From Lysobacter_C sp966210725 (GTDB lineage: Bacteria > Pseudomonadota > Gammaproteobacteria > Xanthomonadales > Xanthomonadaceae): a stretch of 38,994 nt of DNA. Positions within the stretch are counted from its first letter, which is position 1. Every line of letters starts with the position of its first letter. The notes under the pieces were generated by a model. The model saw only the letters and a list, made by a program, of their open reading frames with translations. It did no database searches and was not told where the DNA came from. The translations under genes were made by a program, and so were the position numbers. The stretch lies in assembly GCA_966210725.1 (NCBI GenBank), contig CBIHLN010000019.1, positions 1 through 38,994 on the forward strand, read 5' to 3'. Shown here piece after piece: positions 8,436 to 15,209 of the stretch.

Positions 8436-8842
8436 GTCGACTCCTTGCTCCGTTGCGCCGGCCGCACTTCAGCGTCCGCCCCTTGCGGGAACGGTGACTT
8501 CGGTGTGGACCGACATGGCGTACTGGGGAGGGCGGCGGCCGCGTCCTGGCGGATGCGACTCAAGGTCGCGTGCGGCTCGCATTGCCCCGGGCCGTTGACC
8601 ACGCGACTGCGCGGGCGGCGAGGGTGCCACCGGCTGGGTGGCTGAAAAGTTGGCGCACGGTACAGGCCGCAACATAAACGCCAGGTGAACAGCTGGCCTA
8701 AGTGGCGGATTGTTTTGGAGTTTTTATTCGGCGGCAGGCTTGAGAGCCCCGCGTGGCCTGCCTCGCCGATGTGAGGGTGGTCACATCGGCGGGGAGGTCG
8801 TGCAGCCCGGGAACGGAACGATCCGACCGCCAGTGCGCCGCG
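8436..8842. other. 407-base stretch with no supportable gene
   Basis: No frame here looks like a real protein. The stretch holds the upstream region of the cell wall hydrolase, an AT-richer patch at about 8707-8730, a hairpin with 7-bp arms (GGCAGGC 8733-8739, GCCTGCC 8756-8762) and the palindrome at 8764-8791. A small RNA read toward lower coordinates is possible but not shown. Confidence 0.5.
8764..8791. promoter_or_regulatory. Perfect CRP/Clp-like palindrome inside an 11-bp inverted repeat
   Basis: CGCCGATGTGA (8764-8774) is repeated inverted at 8781-8791 around six bases, so the core at 8770-8785 is TGTGA-N6-TCACA, the consensus of the CRP family (Clp in xanthomonads). It lies 52 bases past the fadH stop and about 330 bases upstream of the cell wall hydrolase start. 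It could instead be the RNA hairpin ending fadH, although no T tract follows on the minus strand. Confidence 0.55.
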
Positions 8843-10879
8843 TTACAGGGAGGCCGCCAGCCGGCTGCCCTGTGCGATCGCACGCTTGGCATCCAGTTCC
8901 GCAGCCACATCCGCGCCGCCGATCACATGGCAGTTCCGTCCACGCGTCGACAAGGCCTCTGCAAGCGGACGGAGCGGCTCCTGCCCGGCGCATATCACGA
9001 CGTGGTCGACCGGCAACACCTCCTGCGCGCCGTCGATGACGACATGCAGCCCGGCATCGTCGATGCGGACATACTCGACCCCGCCCAGCATGCGTACGCC
9101 TTTCGCCTTCAACGTGGCGCGGTGAATCCAGCCGGTGGTCTTGCCCAGCCGTGCCCCCGGTTTGCCCGAGCTGCGTTGCATCAGGCAGACGCGACGTGCG
9201 GGCGGTGCGGGGTTCGCCTGAGTCAGGCCGCCACGCCGGTCTCCGTAACCGAGATCGACGCCCCACTCGTCGCGCCATCGCGCCGCGTCCAGCGTGGTCG
9301 ATGGGTGTGCGGCGTCATGGACCAGGAACTCGGCCACGTCGAACCCGATACCGCCTGCGCCGATGATCGCCACCGAACCTCCCGGGACAACCCGACCGGT
9401 GAGCACGTCGACATAGCTGACGACCTTGGGGTGGTCCGCCCCGGGGATGGCAACGGCGCGCGGCGCGATGCCGGTGGCCAGCACCACCTCGTCGAAGCCG
9501 TCCAGGAGCGGGGCATCAACGTCCGTCTCCAGGTGCAGAGCGACCCCGGTCTGTTCGATCCGTCGGGCGAAATAGCGCAGCGTCTCGTGGAACTCCTCCT
9601 TGCCGGGAATGCGCTTGGCCAGGTTGAACTGGCCGCCGATCTCACTGGCGCGATCGAACAGGGTCACCGCATGCCCACGCTCGGCCGCGACGGTGGCGCA
9701 GGCCAGCCCGGCAGGGCCCGCGCCGACCACTGCGACGCGCTTGGGTGACGCCGTCGGTGCGTAGTTCAGCTCTGTCTCCGCGCAGGCACGCGGGTTGACC
9801 AGGCAGCTGGCGCGCTTGTTTTCGAACACGTGGTCCAGGCACGCCTGGTTGCAGGCGATGCAGGTGTTGATGTCGCTCGCCCGGCCGCGCAGTGCCTTGT
9901 TGACCCATTCCGGGTCGGCGAGCAGCGGGCGGGCCATGGACACCATGTCGGCCTGGCCGGTGGCCAGGATCCGCTCGGCGACGTCCGGCATATTGATGCG
10001 GTTGGTGGCGATCAGGGGCACGCCGACATCGGGCTTGAGCCTTGCGGTAATGCCGGTGAAGGCGGCGCGCGGGACGGCGGTCGAAATCGTCGGCACGCGG
10101 GCCTCGTGCCAGCCGATGCCGGTGTTGATCAGCGTGGCGCCGGCGGCCTCGACGGCCCGCGCCTGCAGGACGACTTCGTCCCAGGTCCCGCCCTCGTCCA
10201 CCAGGTCGATCATCGAGAGGCGGTAGATGACGATGAAGTCGGGCCCGCACCGCTCACGGATGCGGCGCACGATCTCCACGGCGAAGCGCATGCGGCGTGC
10301 GGCGTCGCCACCCCATGCGTCCGCACGCCGGTTCGTGCGTGGAACGGTGAACTGGTTGAGCAGGTAACCCTCCGAGCCCATCACTTCGACGCCGTCGTAG
10401 CCGGCCTCGCGTGCCAGTCGCGCGCTGGTGGCGAACGCCTCGATCTGCCGTTCGACGCCACGTGCCGTCAATGCCCGTGGCGTGAACGGGTTGATGGGGG
10501 CCTTGAGCCGGGTCGGCGCCACCTGCAGCGGGTGGTAGCCGTACCGTCCTGCGTGGAGCAATTGCAGGCAGATCCGGCTGCCGTGCGCGTGGACCGCCGA
10601 CGTGACCTGCCGGTGCTTGCGCACCTCCCAGGGCCAGCCGAGTTTGCCCCCGAACGGCTTGAGCCAGCCGCTGACATTGGGCGAGAAGCCTCCGGTGACG
10701 ATGAGCCCGACCCCGCCTGCGGCGCGTTCGGCGAAGTAGGCCGCGAGCTTCGGGAAATCCGCGGCCCGATCCTCCAGGCCGGTGTGCATGGAGCCCATCA
10801 ACACCCGGTTGGGAAGCGTGCAAAAGCCCAGCTCCAGAGGGGAGGACAGCATCGGATAGGCATGGGCGGTCGAAGTCAT
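8843..10879 (-). CDS. fadH: NADPH-dependent 2,4-dienoyl-CoA reductase
   Basis: This 678-residue flavo-iron-sulphur enzyme reduces 2,4-dienoyl-CoA during oxidation of unsaturated fatty acids. Residues 1 to about 330 form an old-yellow-enzyme FMN barrel (LQLLHAGRYGY, VPRTNRRADAWGG). Next come the 4Fe-4S cysteines in CIACNQACLDHVF and the following SCLVNPRAC, then an FAD/NADPH domain with VAVVGAGPAGLACATVAAERG and a second dinucleotide motif VAIIGAGGIGFDVAEFLV. Domain order and length match E. coli FadH (about 672 residues). The start is ATG at 10879. It is transcribed alone and is divergent from the first ompA gene across 280 bases. Confidence 0.95.
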   Translation of the reverse strand: MTSTAHAYPMLSSPLELGFCTLPNRVLMGSMHTGLEDRAADFPKLAAYFAERAAGGVGLIVTGGFSPNVSGWLKPFGGKLGWPWEVRKHRQVTSAVHAHGSRICLQLLHAGRYGYHPLQVAPTRLKAPINPFTPRALTARGVERQIEAFATSARLAREAGYDGVEVMGSEGYLLNQFTVPRTNRRADAWGGDAARRMRFAVEIVRRIRERCGPDFIVIYRLSMIDLVDEGGTWDEVVLQARAVEAAGATLINTGIGWHEARVPTISTAVPRAAFTGITARLKPDVGVPLIATNRINMPDVAERILATGQADMVSMARPLLADPEWVNKALRGRASDINTCIACNQACLDHVFENKRASCLVNPRACAETELNYAPTASPKRVAVVGAGPAGLACATVAAERGHAVTLFDRASEIGGQFNLAKRIPGKEEFHETLRYFARRIEQTGVALHLETDVDAPLLDGFDEVVLATGIAPRAVAIPGADHPKVVSYVDVLTGRVVPGGSVAIIGAGGIGFDVAEFLVHDAAHPSTTLDAARWRDEWGVDLGYGDRRGGLTQANPAPPARRVCLMQRSSGKPGARLGKTTGWIHRATLKAKGVRMLGGVEYVRIDDAGLHVVIDGAQEVLPVDHVVICAGQEPLRPLAEALSTRGRNCHVIGGADVAAELDAKRAIAQGSRLAASL

Positions 10880-11159
10880 CGATCAAATACGCTGGCGTAC
10901 GGAAGAGCGCACCATGCAGGCAAAGATTCAAAGGTTCAACGCTTCCATCACCGATGAAGGCGGCAGGACTGAAGATGAACGGCACTTGACGACTTGCAGG
11001 AGGGGATTGAACTTTCCACGGTTGTTAGGCGTAAGTTAACGCGCCTTTCACAGGGCCAAACCTAACCTGCGCCGCGATGGCGTCGCGCACCAGCGACCGT
11101 CCTGACGGTAGGAACCTCGCAGACGCGGTTTCCCCTCTTTTGATCCCAAGGAGCACTAA
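10880..11159. promoter_or_regulatory. 280-base divergent intergenic region between fadH and the first ompA gene
   Basis: This region must hold the promoters of both flanking genes. Visible elements are TTGACG at about 10986, an AAGTTAAC-containing partial dyad (AGGCG/CGCCT, about 11029-11047), and aaggag just before the ompA start. No convincing -35/-10 pair was found on either strand. The ompA leader may be long. Confidence 0.4.
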
Positions 11160-12275
11160 ATGAACAAGAACCTCCTCTGCGCTGCCCTGTTGGGTGGTCT
11201 GAGCCTGGCGGGCGCCGCTAACGCTCAGGAATTCGACGACCGCTGGTATGTCACCGGGTCGACGGGTCTGAACTTCCAGGACTCCGAGCGAGGCACGGAG
11301 AACGCCCCGTTTGGCGCGATTGGCCTGGGCAAGTTCATCAACCCGTACTGGTCGGTTGATGGCGAGCTCAACTACCAGAATCCGGATCGTGATGTTAATC
11401 AGGATCTGAACTGGTCGCAGTACGGCATCTCCATTGACGCTCGGCGTCATTTCATCGCGGAAGGCCGGAACTGGAACCCCTACCTTTTGATGGGTCTGGG
11501 GTATCAGCGTGAGGAAATCGAAAGCGACAACTTCCCGAATCCGGACTCGCCGTTCAACGACGAAGTCAGCGGTGGCGCCTTGAAGTTGGGCGCGGGTCTG
11601 CAGGGCGACATGGGCCGCGTCAAGGCACGTGCTGAACTCGCTTACCGTGCAAGCAATGCTATTGATGACAGCGATACTGCTCTGCTCCTTGACGATCCGG
11701 CGCCGGAACGAAACGACGGCCCGGATTGGTACGGTGACATCCTCGCGAGCGTCGGTATCGTGATCCCGCTGGGTCCCGAGCCGGTGGCCCCGGTGGCACC
11801 GGCCCCGGTCGCGCCGAGCTGCGCGGACCTGGACGACGACGGTGACGGCGTCAACAACTGCGACGACAAGTGCCCGGATTCGCAGGCTGGCCAGACCATC
11901 GGTCCGGACGGCTGCCCGGTGCCGGTGTCGATCGACCTGAAGGGCGTGAACTTCGACTTCGACAAGTCGACGCTGCGTCCGGACGCGGTGGCGATCCTGA
12001 ACGAGGCCGTGCAGATCCTGCAGCGCTACCCGGAGCTGCGCGTGGAAGTGGCCGGTCACACCGACCTGTGCGGCACCGACGCGTACAACCAGTCGCTGTC
12101 GGAGCGTCGCGCCTCGGCGGTGTACGACTACCTGAGCAGCAACGGCATCGACGCCTCGCGCATGGTGGGTCCGAACGGGTACGGCGAGAGCCGCCCGCTG
12201 GAGCCGACCGCCCAGACCTTGCCGGAGTGCAAGAACGAGCGGAACCGTCGCACGGAGCTGAACGTGCAGAACTGA
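11160..12275 (+). CDS. OmpA-family outer membrane protein, tandem copy 1
   Basis: This 371-residue protein begins with a signal peptide (MNKNLLCAALLGGLSLAGAANAQ). Residues 24 to about 200 form a beta-barrel domain (DDRWYVTGSTGLNFQ, WSVDGELNYQNP). Then come a Pro/Ala hinge (PEPVAPVAPAPVAP), a calcium-binding type-3 repeat (DLDDDGDGVNNCDDKCPDS) and an OmpA C-terminal peptidoglycan-binding domain (VNFDFDKSTL, VEVAGHTDLCGTD, NQSLSERRA, NERNRRTEL). It tethers the outer membrane to peptidoglycan. The start follows aaggagcacta. From base 11758 onward the sequence is nearly identical to the next gene, although the barrels differ. The barrel half looks lower in GC than the C-terminal half. Confidence 0.92.
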   Translation: MNKNLLCAALLGGLSLAGAANAQEFDDRWYVTGSTGLNFQDSERGTENAPFGAIGLGKFINPYWSVDGELNYQNPDRDVNQDLNWSQYGISIDARRHFIAEGRNWNPYLLMGLGYQREEIESDNFPNPDSPFNDEVSGGALKLGAGLQGDMGRVKARAELAYRASNAIDDSDTALLLDDPAPERNDGPDWYGDILASVGIVIPLGPEPVAPVAPAPVAPSCADLDDDGDGVNNCDDKCPDSQAGQTIGPDGCPVPVSIDLKGVNFDFDKSTLRPDAVAILNEAVQILQRYPELRVEVAGHTDLCGTDAYNQSLSERRASAVYDYLSSNGIDASRMVGPNGYGESRPLEPTAQTLPECKNERNRRTELNVQN

Positions 12276-12346
12276 TGCACCCGGGCGGGCCCTTCGGGGT
12301 CCGCCCATCGCATCGAGAGCCCGGCCTTGTGCCGGGCTTTTTTGTG
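11758..12346 (+). repeat. 589-bp direct repeat, copy 1 (ompA 3' half plus terminator)
   Basis: This segment matches 13047-13635 with a constant offset of 1289 bases and two mismatches (11777 C against G; 11810 C against T). The last 536 bases are identical. It covers the hinge, calcium repeat, OmpA domain, stop codon, 3' UTR and terminator; identity stops abruptly two bases after the T tract region. Confidence 0.95.
12318..12343 (+). terminator. Rho-independent terminator of ompA copy 1
   Basis: The stem AGCCCGG/CCGGGCT (12318-12324 and 12332-12338) with a 7-base loop is followed by five further T. It is identical to the terminator of copy 2. Confidence 0.9.
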
Positions 12347-12372
12347 GCGGCGAGTGCTTTCGTTAAGCTGTA

Positions 12373-12399
12373 TTAACAAACGCCTTGACGGTGTATGAT
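12373..12399 (+). promoter_or_regulatory. Possible promoter of ompA copy 2
   Basis: TTAACA (12373-12378) and TATGAT (12394-12399) are 15 bases apart, a short spacing; the region also has a GTTAA/TTAAC dyad (12362-12377). A start near 12406 would give a leader of about 85 bases. Confidence 0.3.
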
Positions 12400-12490
12400 C
12401 GCCGCGCCAAGGGCCTGGCAACACCCTCGCGTGGGTCCTGAGCTGGCGCTGTGCAGTTCCCTTGCCCTGACTAAATCGAAGGAGTCGTTT

Positions 12491-13564
12491 ATGAAGATCC
12501 GCTTGCTGAGCACCGCGCTTTTGGCGGGCCTGGCCTTCTCGGCCGGTGCGCAGGAGTTCGATGACCGCTGGTACCTCACGGGCTCAGCCGGGCTCAACTT
12601 CCAAGACAATGATCGTGGAACCGATGACGCGCCTTTCGCGACTTTTGGCTTGGGCAAGTTCATCAGCCCGAATTGGTCGGTCGACGGCGAACTGAATTAC
12701 CAGAATCCAAGCTTGGATTCGAACGACGATCTGAACTGGTCCCAGTACGGCATCTCGTTGGACATGCGCCGCCATTTCCTCTCCGAGGGTCGGAACTGGA
12801 ACCCATATACGGTGTTGGGCCTTGGGTATCAGCGGGCCGAAGAGGAATTCGATGCCTTCCCGAGCCCGAATTCTCCCGGTCAGCGTGAAGATGGCAACTT
12901 TGCCGCGAAGGTGGGTGTGGGCATGCAGGGAGACCTGGGTGCAGTCGGAATGCGGGCGGAGCTGGCTTATCGTGGCGACTTCGATGACCAGAGCGTCAAC
13001 GCACCTCAAGAGGATTGGTTCGGCGACATTTTGGCTTCGGTCGGCGTCGTGATCCCGCTGGGTCCGGAGCCGGTGGCCCCGGTGGCACCGGCCCCGGTTG
13101 CGCCGAGCTGCGCGGACCTGGACGACGACGGTGACGGCGTCAACAACTGCGACGACAAGTGCCCGGATTCGCAGGCTGGCCAGACCATCGGTCCGGACGG
13201 CTGCCCGGTGCCGGTGTCGATCGACCTGAAGGGCGTGAACTTCGACTTCGACAAGTCGACGCTGCGTCCGGACGCGGTGGCGATCCTGAACGAGGCCGTG
13301 CAGATCCTGCAGCGCTACCCGGAGCTGCGCGTGGAAGTGGCCGGTCACACCGACCTGTGCGGCACCGACGCGTACAACCAGTCGCTGTCGGAGCGTCGCG
13401 CCTCGGCGGTGTACGACTACCTGAGCAGCAACGGCATCGACGCCTCGCGCATGGTGGGTCCGAACGGGTACGGCGAGAGCCGCCCGCTGGAGCCGACCGC
13501 CCAGACCTTGCCGGAGTGCAAGAACGAGCGGAACCGTCGCACGGAGCTGAACGTGCAGAACTGA
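12491..13564 (+). CDS. OmpA-family outer membrane protein, tandem copy 2
   Basis: This 357-residue paralogue of the preceding gene has the same plan: signal peptide MKIRLLSTALLAGLAFSAGAQ, barrel domain to about residue 185, Pro/Ala hinge, calcium-binding repeat DLDDDGDGVNN and OmpA C-terminal domain. The barrels align through EFDDRWY, TGS-GLNFQD, WSVDGELNYQNP and EGRNWNPY but diverge elsewhere and differ in length. From the hinge to the terminator the two genes are practically the same DNA. The start is ATG 12491 after aaggagtcgttt; an upstream in-frame start would add 32 unlike residues. Its own terminator is at 13607-13632, so it is probably an independent unit. Confidence 0.92.
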   Translation: MKIRLLSTALLAGLAFSAGAQEFDDRWYLTGSAGLNFQDNDRGTDDAPFATFGLGKFISPNWSVDGELNYQNPSLDSNDDLNWSQYGISLDMRRHFLSEGRNWNPYTVLGLGYQRAEEEFDAFPSPNSPGQREDGNFAAKVGVGMQGDLGAVGMRAELAYRGDFDDQSVNAPQEDWFGDILASVGVVIPLGPEPVAPVAPAPVAPSCADLDDDGDGVNNCDDKCPDSQAGQTIGPDGCPVPVSIDLKGVNFDFDKSTLRPDAVAILNEAVQILQRYPELRVEVAGHTDLCGTDAYNQSLSERRASAVYDYLSSNGIDASRMVGPNGYGESRPLEPTAQTLPECKNERNRRTELNVQN

Positions 13565-13635
13565 TGCACCCGGGCGGGCCCTTCGGGGTCCGCCCATCGC
13601 ATCGAGAGCCCGGCCTTGTGCCGGGCTTTTTTGTG
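13047..13635 (+). repeat. 589-bp direct repeat, copy 2 (ompA 3' half plus terminator)
   Basis: Partner of 11758-12346; see that entry. The sequence diverges right after GTG at 13635. Confidence 0.95.
13607..13632 (+). terminator. Rho-independent terminator of ompA copy 2
   Basis: Same stem-loop and T tract as at 12318-12343, starting 42 bases after the stop codon. Confidence 0.9.
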
Positions 13636-13645
13636 CGCGATTCGG

Positions 13646-13674
13646 TTGTGACACACGCGGCGCCCACCTACACT
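13646..13674 (+). promoter_or_regulatory. Promoter of the Ala/Pro-rich secreted protein gene
   Basis: TTGTGA (13646-13651) and TACACT (13669-13674) are separated by exactly 17 bases. The expected start near 13681 gives a leader of about 50 bases. Confidence 0.55.
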
Positions 13675-13731
13675 GGGCCGTCGATGCGCGCTCGTGTACG
13701 CATCATCCAGTCCGACTCAATGGAGCACCGC

Positions 13732-14415
13732 ATGCGCCGTCTCGTCCTTGCCCTCGTCTCGCTGACCGGCGCCGCTCTGGCGCATGCGCAGACTGCCGAG
13801 TCGTGCGCCTCGCTGGCCGCCCCGCGGGCGCTTCCCGTGCAGCCGACCGTGGTCGCGCCGCTCGCACCGGGCCTGGCTGCGCCGGGTCACCAGCTGGGCG
13901 CCCCGACGGGCGTGCTGGCCAATGCGTTTGACGAGTCGCGCTCTGTCGACCAGGTCCTGTTCCGGCTGCAGGTGGACCAGTGCCGCAACGTGGCGTCGGT
14001 GACCGCGCCGGTGTCACCGGACGCGCCGCTGCCTGCGGCCGTGCCGGGTATGCCGGCGGCGGCGCCGGGCACGGCACCAGCGGCACCCGATGCCACGTCG
14101 GCCACCACGGCGCCGTCTGCGACCGATCCGGCTGCGTACCAGCCCAAGACCGAGTTCGACAACACACCCTGGCGGTTCGACATGAACCAGAACGGCAAGC
14201 GCATGACCGCCGACGAGTTCAGTGCGTGGATGAAGTCGAAGGGCGTGCGCGTTGCGCGTGGTGCCAGCAAGCCGGCGGCCACCGCAGCTGTCGATCCGGC
14301 CGCGCCGGCGATCGAGGGTGAGGCACCGGTCGCGGCGCCTGGCGCGAGCGCGCCCATGCCGGCCGAGGCCCCCGTGCAGGAAGACGCCGAGGCGACTGCC
14401 GAGGGCGACCAGTAA
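13732..14415 (+). CDS. Secreted Ala/Pro-rich hypothetical protein
   Basis: This 227-residue protein has a clear signal peptide (MRRLVLALVSLTGAALAHAQ) and is then mostly low-complexity Ala/Pro/Val sequence. Two ordered patches stand out: LANAFDESRSVDQVLFRLQVDQCRN (residues about 62-86) and DNTPWRFDMNQNGKRMTADE followed by FSAWMKSKGVRVARG (about 143-178). I recall similar patches in uncharacterised xanthomonad proteins but cannot name a family. GGAG at 13722-13725 fits the ATG at 13732 better than the one at 13720. It is probably periplasmic or envelope-associated; function unknown. A hairpin at 14447-14466 follows. Confidence 0.75.
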   Translation: MRRLVLALVSLTGAALAHAQTAESCASLAAPRALPVQPTVVAPLAPGLAAPGHQLGAPTGVLANAFDESRSVDQVLFRLQVDQCRNVASVTAPVSPDAPLPAAVPGMPAAAPGTAPAAPDATSATTAPSATDPAAYQPKTEFDNTPWRFDMNQNGKRMTADEFSAWMKSKGVRVARGASKPAATAAVDPAAPAIEGEAPVAAPGASAPMPAEAPVQEDAEATAEGDQ

Positions 14416-14446
14416 GGTCGCGCCGCAGTCTCGAAGATCCAGTATC

Positions 14447-14466
14447 GCGGCCGCTCCAGCGGCCGC
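14447..14466 (+). terminator. GC-rich hairpin just before the pseudouridine synthase gene
   Basis: GCGGCCGCT and AGCGGCCGC form a 9-bp palindrome with a 2-base centre, 31 bases after the upstream stop and 8 bases before the next start. There is no T tract, so it could pause transcription or mask the ribosome site rather than terminate. Confidence 0.35.
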
Positions 14467-14474
14467 CTTCGCAT

Positions 14475-15209
14475 ATGCCTCCACCGGTTCGACATGGTCT
14501 GGCGCGTGTGCTGTCCAAGCGCGGCATCTGCTCGCGCAATCAGGCGGCCCAGTGGATCGCGGCCGGCCGGGTGCGTGTTGACGGACGCGTGGTGCGCGAC
14601 CCTGAATTCCCCGTCGTGCAGGGACTCCATGCGATCGATGTCGACGGCGAGCCGCTGCCCAGCATCGATCGCCATTACATCGCGTTGAACAAACCGCGTG
14701 GGCTGGTCACCTCGACCCGCGACGAGCGCGGCCGGGACACCGTCTACCGCTGCCTGGAAGGAAGCGGGTTGCCGTGGATGGCGCCCGTGGGTCGACTGGA
14801 CAGGGCCAGCGAGGGCCTGCTGCTGCTCTCCAACGACCCGGCTTGGGCGGCGGCGATCACCGACCCTGCCACCGGGCCTGACAAGACGTACCACGTGCAG
14901 ATCGACCGGGTGCCCGACGGCAGGTTGCTGGAGGCCGTCCGGGCCGGCTGCGTGGAGGGCGGTGATCACCTGAGCGCTAAAACGGTCCGGCTGCTGCGTG
15001 AGGGCACCCACAACGCGTGGCTCGAGGTGGTGCTGGACGAGGGCCGCAACCGCCAGATCCGGCGGCTGCTGGCGGCGTTCGACCTGTCGGTGATGCGCCT
15101 TGTACGGGTCGCGATCGGCCCCCTCGACCTGGGCGACCTGGCCAAGGGGGCGTGGCGCCCGTTGTCGCGCGACGAGGTGGCCGGCCTCTCGACGCCCGCG
15201 CCCTCCTAG
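14475..15209 (+). CDS. RsuA/RluB-family pseudouridine synthase
   Basis: This 244-residue protein converts uridine to pseudouridine in ribosomal RNA. An N-terminal S4 RNA-binding domain (about residues 8-55, LARVLSKRGICSRNQAAQWI) precedes the catalytic domain, whose motif PVGRLDRASEGLLLLSND carries the nucleophile D109; EGRNRQIRRLLAAF is the other family hallmark. Whether it is RsuA-, RluB-, RluE- or RluF-like cannot be decided by eye, so the target base is open. Its stop codon overlaps that of kbl on the other strand (shared CTAG at 15206-15209). The start ATG 14475 lacks a good Shine-Dalgarno. Confidence 0.9.
   Translation: MPPPVRHGLARVLSKRGICSRNQAAQWIAAGRVRVDGRVVRDPEFPVVQGLHAIDVDGEPLPSIDRHYIALNKPRGLVTSTRDERGRDTVYRCLEGSGLPWMAPVGRLDRASEGLLLLSNDPAWAAAITDPATGPDKTYHVQIDRVPDGRLLEAVRAGCVEGGDHLSAKTVRLLREGTHNAWLEVVLDEGRNRQIRRLLAAFDLSVMRLVRVAIGPLDLGDLAKGAWRPLSRDEVAGLSTPAPS

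Noticed and set aside
8469..8675. Small minus-strand frame in the gap before the cell wall hydrolase
   Set aside because: Composition is Arg/Pro/Gly-rich shadow type, with no ribosome site or recognisable signal.
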